Source: Streptomyces sp. CB01249 | Lineage (GTDB): Bacteria > Actinomycetota > Actinomycetes > Streptomycetales > Streptomycetaceae | Direction of reading: 5' to 3' | Assembly (NCBI RefSeq): GCF_001905735.1 | Contig: NZ_LISW01000007.1 | Span: 85,600-149,599, forward strand | DNA: 64,000 nt | In this document: one piece after another, positions 60,272 to 64,000 of the stretch | Numbering within the stretch: the stretch's first letter is position 1 | Layout of the letters: each line of letters opens with the position of its first letter | The notes under the pieces: model-generated | The model's input: the letters and a program-made list of their open reading frames with translations, nothing else | Databases searched by the model: none | Told to the model about the DNA's origin: nothing | Position numbers and translations under genes: made by a program

Positions 60272-60859
60272 ATGGCCGAGATCAAGCTCGCCGCCCAGGT
60301 CCGTACCGAGTTCGGCAAGGGCGCCGCCCGTCGCGCGCGTCGCGCCAACCAGGTCCCCGCGGTCGTCTACGGCCACGGCGCCGAGTCCGTCCACATCACG
60401 CTTCCGGCCCACGAGCTGCAGCTCGCGCTCCGCACCGCCAACGTCCTGATCGGCCTGGAGCTCGACGGCAAGGACGCCCTGGTCATCCCGAAGGCCGTCC
60501 AGCGCAACCCGCTCAAGGGCGACATCGAGCACGTCGACCTGCTGACCGTGAAGCGCGGCGAGAAGGTCAACGTCGAGGTCGCGGTGCACGTCGAGGGCGA
60601 CCTGGCCCCGGGCGGCAACCTGCTCGAGTACGTGCAGAACACCCTCCTGGTCGAGGCCGAGGCCACCCACATCCCCGAGTCCGTCACGGTCTCCGTGCAG
60701 GGTCTGGACGCCGGTGCGTCGATCCTCGCCAAGGACATCCCGCTGCCCAAGGGCTCCGTGCTCGCCGGTGACGAGGACGCCATCGTGCTCCAGGTCGTCG
60801 CCGCGCAGGCCGAGGAGCCGGCCGCCGAGTCCGCCGAGGAGGCGGGCGAGGAGGCCTGA
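60272..60859 (+). CDS. rplY: 50S ribosomal protein L25 (CTC form)
   Basis: Ribosomal protein binding 5S rRNA, in the long general-stress (Ctc) form, 195 residues. The RNA-binding L25 part is about 1-92 (EIKLAAQVRTEFGKGAARRA, QVPAVVYGHGAESVHI); the C-terminal beta domain is about 95-180 (VHVEGDLAPGGNLLEYVQNT, ITLPKGS-like IPLPKGSVLAGDEDAI); a Glu/Ala-rich tail follows. ATG at 60272 has AGGAG upstream. A -10-like TAGACT is at 60136-60141, suggesting its own promoter in the leader. Corresponds to SCO3124. Confidence 0.95.
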   Translation: MAEIKLAAQVRTEFGKGAARRARRANQVPAVVYGHGAESVHITLPAHELQLALRTANVLIGLELDGKDALVIPKAVQRNPLKGDIEHVDLLTVKRGEKVNVEVAVHVEGDLAPGGNLLEYVQNTLLVEAEATHIPESVTVSVQGLDAGASILAKDIPLPKGSVLAGDEDAIVLQVVAAQAEEPAAESAEEAGEEA

Positions 60860-60883
60860 GCCTTCTCCCGCCTGCTTGACTGA

Positions 60884-60928
60884 CGGGGCGGTGGTCTCCC
60901 TTCACGAGGGGAGCCGCCGCCCCGTTTT
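60884..60928 (+). terminator. Terminator between rplY and pth
   Basis: CGGGGCGG (60884-60891) pairs with CCGCCCCG (60917-60924), with further pairing of CTCCC and GGGAG inside, followed by TTTT at 60925-60928. A classical rho-independent terminator. Confidence 0.85.
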
Positions 60929-60964
60929 CCTGTCCGCTCCCCCTGTACGAGGAGACTTCGCGCG

Positions 60965-61558
60965 ATGTCCGACGCCACCGACCCCTGGCTGATCGTGGGG
61001 CTGGGCAATCCCGGCCCCGAGTACGCGGCGAACCGGCACAACGTCGGTTTCATGGTCGCCGACCTGCTCGCCGAGCGGATCGGCGGGAAGTTCAAGCGCG
61101 CCCCGAAGGCGCAGGCGCAGGTGCTGGAGGGCCGGATCGGTCCGCCGGGTCCGCTGAGCCGCCGGGTGGTGGTCGCGAAGCCGATGTCGTACATGAATCT
61201 GTCCGGGGGTCCGGTGGCGGCGCTGCGGGACTTCTACAAGGTGCCGCTGGACCATGTGGTGGCGGTCCACGACGAGCTGGACATCGATTACGGGACGCTG
61301 CGGCTGAAGCTGGGCGGCGGGGACAACGGGCACAACGGGCTGAAGTCGATGACGAAGGCGATGGGCCCGGACTATCACCGGGTGCGGTTCGGGATCGGGC
61401 GGCCGCCGGGGCGGATGCAGGTCGCGGACTTCGTGCTGAAGGACTTCTCGTCCACGGAGCGCAAGGAGCTGGCGTTCGAGGTGGACCGGGCTGCGGACGC
61501 GGTGGAGTGCCTGCTGGCGGAGGGTCTGGAGCGGGCCCAGTCCGCGTACAACACCTGA
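60965..61558 (+). CDS. pth: Peptidyl-tRNA hydrolase
   Basis: Releases tRNA from peptidyl-tRNA drop-off products, 197 residues, ATG at 60965. Catalytic His is in [20 protein letters not shown], with Asn and Asp partners in [15 protein letters not shown] and [38 protein letters not shown] completes the site. Length is normal. Lies downstream of rplY, the common order in actinobacteria, and corresponds to SCO3125. Confidence 0.97.
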   Translation: MSDATDPWLIVGLGNPGPEYAANRHNVGFMVADLLAERIGGKFKRAPKAQAQVLEGRIGPPGPLSRRVVVAKPMSYMNLSGGPVAALRDFYKVPLDHVVAVHDELDIDYGTLRLKLGGGDNGHNGLKSMTKAMGPDYHRVRFGIGRPPGRMQVADFVLKDFSSTERKELAFEVDRAADAVECLLAEGLERAQSAYNT

Positions 61559-61612
61559 GCGGTACGGGCCCGGCTTGACCGGCCGAGGGGCTCTGGCCAA
61601 GGATCTGGGCCC

Positions 61613-62083
61613 ATGAAGCGGAACCCCTCCCACCGTGCCCTGTTGTACGGCCGCAGTGCGGCGCTCGGCCTCGTCGTCGTGGTGCTGCTGGTGGCGGGTG
61701 TGCTGACGTCGTGGGACGCGGCGCACCACATCGTGCTGGCGAAGGGCCGGGAGCACGGGACGATGACGGTGACGGGGTGCGGCGACGACGTGTGTACGGG
61801 GTCGTTCGCGCCGGGCGACGGGGCGGCGGCGCGGTCGCGGGTGTCGGTGGACAGCTCGGTGGCGGCCCGGAAGGGCGACCGCTTCCCGGTGGTGGTGAAG
61901 CCGGGGACGGACGACGTGGTGCGGACGGGGGCGCCGGGGTTCCTGCACGCGTGGGTGCCGCTGGGCGGGGCGCTGGTGCTGGCGGCCCTGGTGATCGGCG
62001 GGGGTCTGCGGCTGACGCGGACGGCCTGGGGCACCGGGATCGCGGGCGGGGTGCTGCTGGTGGCGGCGTTCATCGCGCTGTGA
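61613..62083 (+). CDS. Conserved two-helix membrane protein of unknown function
   Basis: Unknown protein, 156 residues, start ATG at 61613. An N-terminal helix (about 14-33, SAALGLVVVVLLVAGVLTS) is followed by an extracytoplasmic part with one Cys pair (VTGCGDDVCTGSF) and a beta-rich segment (RFPVVVKPGTDDVVRTGAP), and two helices near the C-terminus (about 110-130 and 138-156). The Cys pair may form a disulfide. It is common between pth and ppc in streptomycetes as far as I recall. No function can be given. Confidence 0.8.
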   Translation: MKRNPSHRALLYGRSAALGLVVVVLLVAGVLTSWDAAHHIVLAKGREHGTMTVTGCGDDVCTGSFAPGDGAAARSRVSVDSSVAARKGDRFPVVVKPGTDDVVRTGAPGFLHAWVPLGGALVLAALVIGGGLRLTRTAWGTGIAGGVLLVAAFIAL

Positions 62084-62112
62084 GATCGCGTGGTGGGCGG
62101 CCGCCGGACGTG

Positions 62113-62149
62113 CGACGGGGCGCGGGGAGGAGATCCCCGCGCCCCGTCG
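62113..62149. terminator. Bidirectional terminator between membrane-protein gene and ppc
   Basis: CGACGGGGCGCGGGGA (62113-62128) pairs with 62134-62149 in a 16-base perfect stem with a five-base loop, between convergent genes ending at 62083 and 62165. Confidence 0.9.
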
Positions 62150-62164
62150 TCGTGCGGTGCCGGG

Positions 62165-64000
62165 TCAGCCGGTGTTGCGGAGGCCCGCGGCGACACCGTT
62201 GACGGTGAGCAGCAGGGCGCGGGCGAGGAGCGGGTCCTCCTCCTCGCCGGCTTCGGCGGCCTGGCGCTGGCGAGCGAGCAGGGAGACCTGGAGGTAGGAG
62301 ATCGGGTCCAGGTAGGCGTCGCGGATGGCGAAGGTCTGCTGGAGCACCGGGTTGGTGTCGAGCAGCTTCTCGCCGCCGGTGACGCGCAGGACCTCCTGCA
62401 CGGTGAGGGCGTGCTCGGCCTCGATGACGTCGAAGACGTGCTTGAGCTCGTCGGGGACGAGGGTGTCGACGTAGTGCCGGGCGATGCGCAGGTCGGTCTT
62501 GGCGAGCGTCATCTCGACGTTGGAGAGGAAGTTGCGGAAGAAGTGCCACTGCTCGTGCATCTCTTCCAGGACCGTGTCGAGGCCGGCCTCGCGCAGGGCC
62601 TTGAGGCCGGAGCCGACGCCGAACCAGCCCGGGATGATCTGGCGGGACTGGGTCCAGCCGAAGACCCACGGGATGGCGCGCAGTCCGTCGAGCGAGACGC
62701 CGGAGCCGGGGCGGCGGGAGGGCCGCGAGCCCAGGTGCAGGTTGCCGAGCTGGTCCACCGGGGTGGAGGCCAGGAAGTACGAGGGCAGGTCGGGGTCCTC
62801 GACCAGCTTGCGGTAGGCGGCGTGGGCGGCGTCGGAGACGGTGTCCATGGCCGCGTCCCAGCGGGCCAGGGCCTCGTCGGACTGGCGGGGCGCGGTGTGC
62901 AGGGCGGACGCCTGGAGGGTGGCCGCGACGGTCAGTTCCAGGTTCTCCCGGGCGAGCGCCGGGATGAGGTACTTGTCGGAGATGACCTCGCCCTGCTCGG
63001 TGACCTTGATCTCGCCCTCCAGGGTGCCCCAGGGCTGGGCGAGGATCGCGTCGTGCGAGGGGCCGCCGCCGCGGCCGACGGTGCCGCCGCGGCCGTGGAA
63101 GAGGCGCAGCCGTACGCCGTAGCGGTGGGCGACGTCGCGCAGGCGGCGCTGGGCGCGGTGGATCTCCCACTGGGAGGTGGTGATGCCGCCGAACTTGGAG
63201 GAGTCGGAGTAGCCGAGCATGACCTCCTGGACGTCGCCGCGCAGGGAGACGAGGCGCCGGTAGGAGGGGTCGGCGAGCATCTCGTCGAGGATGACGTCGG
63301 CGGCGCGCAGCTCGTCGGTGGTCTCCAGGAGCGGGACGATGCCGATCTCGGCCCATCCGGCGTGGAGGTCGACGAGGCCGGCCTCGCGGGCGAGGACGGC
63401 GGCGGCGAAGACGTCGTCGGCGCCCTGGCACATCGAGATGATGTAGGACTCGATGACCTCGGGGCCGAAGCGCTGGAAGGCTTCCTTGATGGTGTGGAAG
63501 ACGCCGAGGGTCTTCTCACCGGCCGCGTCGAGCGGGGCCGGGGTGGGCGCGAGGGGGCGGCGGGAGCGGAGCTCCTTGGCGAGGAGCTTCTGCCGGTAGT
63601 CGCGGGGCATGTCGGCGTAGCGCCAGGATTCCTCGCCGAGCCGGTCGAAGAGCTGGCCGAGGGCGTGGTGGTGGGCGTCGGCGTGTTCGCGGACGTCCAT
63701 GGTGGCGAGCTGGAGGCCGAACGCGGAGAGCGTGCGGATGGTGCGGTCCATGCGGCCGTCGGCGACGATGCCGGCCTTGTGGCGGCGCAGCGAGTCCTGG
63801 ATGAGGGCGAGGTCGCTGATGAGTTCGGCGGTGCCGAGGTAGTCGCAGCCGGGGCGGTGGGGGCGGCCGGAGGCGAGGCGCTCGCGGGTGTTGACGAGCT
63901 TCTGGCGGATGCAGGTGGCCTTGAGCCGGTAGGGCTCCTCGGCGTTCAGCCGCTTGTAGCGGGGGCTGATCTCGGGGAGGAGGTCCAGGTCGGCCTGGAG
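62165..64000 (-). CDS. ppc: Phosphoenolpyruvate carboxylase (5' end missing)
   Basis: Anaplerotic enzyme that adds bicarbonate to phosphoenolpyruvate to form oxaloacetate. The visible 611 residues are the C-terminal two-thirds of about 900. The frame is open to the right edge, where it reads [20 protein letters not shown]. Landmarks: [20 protein letters not shown], the mobile Gly loop [36 protein letters not shown], and the invariant end [12 protein letters not shown]. The start codon is outside the window. Corresponds to SCO3127. It faces the pth-side genes across a strong terminator. Confidence 0.97.
   Translation of the reverse strand, partial: LQADLDLLPEISPRYKRLNAEEPYRLKATCIRQKLVNTRERLASGRPHRPGCDYLGTAELISDLALIQDSLRRHKAGIVADGRMDRTIRTLSAFGLQLATMDVREHADAHHHALGQLFDRLGEESWRYADMPRDYRQKLLAKELRSRRPLAPTPAPLDAAGEKTLGVFHTIKEAFQRFGPEVIESYIISMCQGADDVFAAAVLAREAGLVDLHAGWAEIGIVPLLETTDELRAADVILDEMLADPSYRRLVSLRGDVQEVMLGYSDSSKFGGITTSQWEIHRAQRRLRDVAHRYGVRLRLFHGRGGTVGRGGGPSHDAILAQPWGTLEGEIKVTEQGEVISDKYLIPALARENLELTVAATLQASALHTAPRQSDEALARWDAAMDTVSDAAHAAYRKLVEDPDLPSYFLASTPVDQLGNLHLGSRPSRRPGSGVSLDGLRAIPWVFGWTQSRQIIPGWFGVGSGLKALREAGLDTVLEEMHEQWHFFRNFLSNVEMTLAKTDLRIARHYVDTLVPDELKHVFDVIEAEHALTVQEVLRVTGGEKLLDTNPVLQQTFAIRDAYLDPISYLQVSLLARQRQAAEAGEEEDPLLARALLLTVNGVAAGLRNTG

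Overview
The window is a high-GC actinobacterial chromosome segment, almost certainly Streptomyces. Its core gene order (ndh, ppx, a DUF501 gene, divIC/ftsB, eno, two rpf genes, a CYP107-like P450, mazG, then mfd, tRNA-Gln, glmU, prs, rplY, pth and ppc) matches from memory the S. coelicolor stretch around SCO3092-SCO3127. GTG and TTG starts, four-base start/stop overlaps and long perfect hairpin terminators are frequent. Both ends are cut inside genes: a dipeptide-type permease on the left and ppc on the right. No rRNA, CRISPR array, IS transposase or secondary-metabolite cluster was seen.

Layout. 1-4471: family-5 ABC importer (two permeases, lipoprotein binding protein) divergent from a LacI regulator, with sugar-type operators between them. 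4681-8059: MacB-like ABC exporter (ATPase plus FtsX permease). 8130-15000: fatty-acid cyclopropane/methyl transferase, type II NADH dehydrogenase with a Rex-type upstream site, exopolyphosphatase, DUF501 protein, divisome coiled coil and enolase. 15264-17505: two resuscitation-promoting muralytic enzymes, the first behind a c-di-AMP (ydaO-type) riboswitch. 17612-22171: P450, MazG, SurA-like lipoprotein, GtrA and glycosyltransferase. 22259-26645: Ser/Thr kinase, membrane protein, and an unusual HTH-methylase-specificity fusion. 26866-33684: accessory regulators and enzymes, including a GntR/stand-alone UTRA pair and a secreted HNH nuclease. 33758-37288: mfd. 37525-40889: a second MacB-like exporter, paralogous to the first. 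41260-48836: small regulator-enzyme modules (TetR/NmrA/F420, haloalkane dehalogenase, aldo-keto reductase, epimerase/LysR, MFS/MarR). 48844-49800: DivIVA-like coiled coil. 49997-54983: a group resembling polymorphic toxin and immunity genes. 55089-64000: histidine kinase, a broken HTH gene, tRNA-Gln, glmU, prs, rplY, pth, a membrane protein and ppc.

The most unusual part is 49997-54983. Two overlapping genes fuse toxin-type domains (a deaminase; a WHH nuclease) to SUKH immunity domains in single chains. Opposite them are a free YwqJ-type deaminase and a SUKH-3 protein. None has a visible secretion signal, which suggests domestication or an intracellular role. A 163-bp palindromic element lies in the divergent promoter region. 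Also notable are the DNA methylase whose catalytic Asn reads as His, and the gene beside tRNA-Gln that has lost its reading frame. All family assignments are from reading the sequence; no database search was run.
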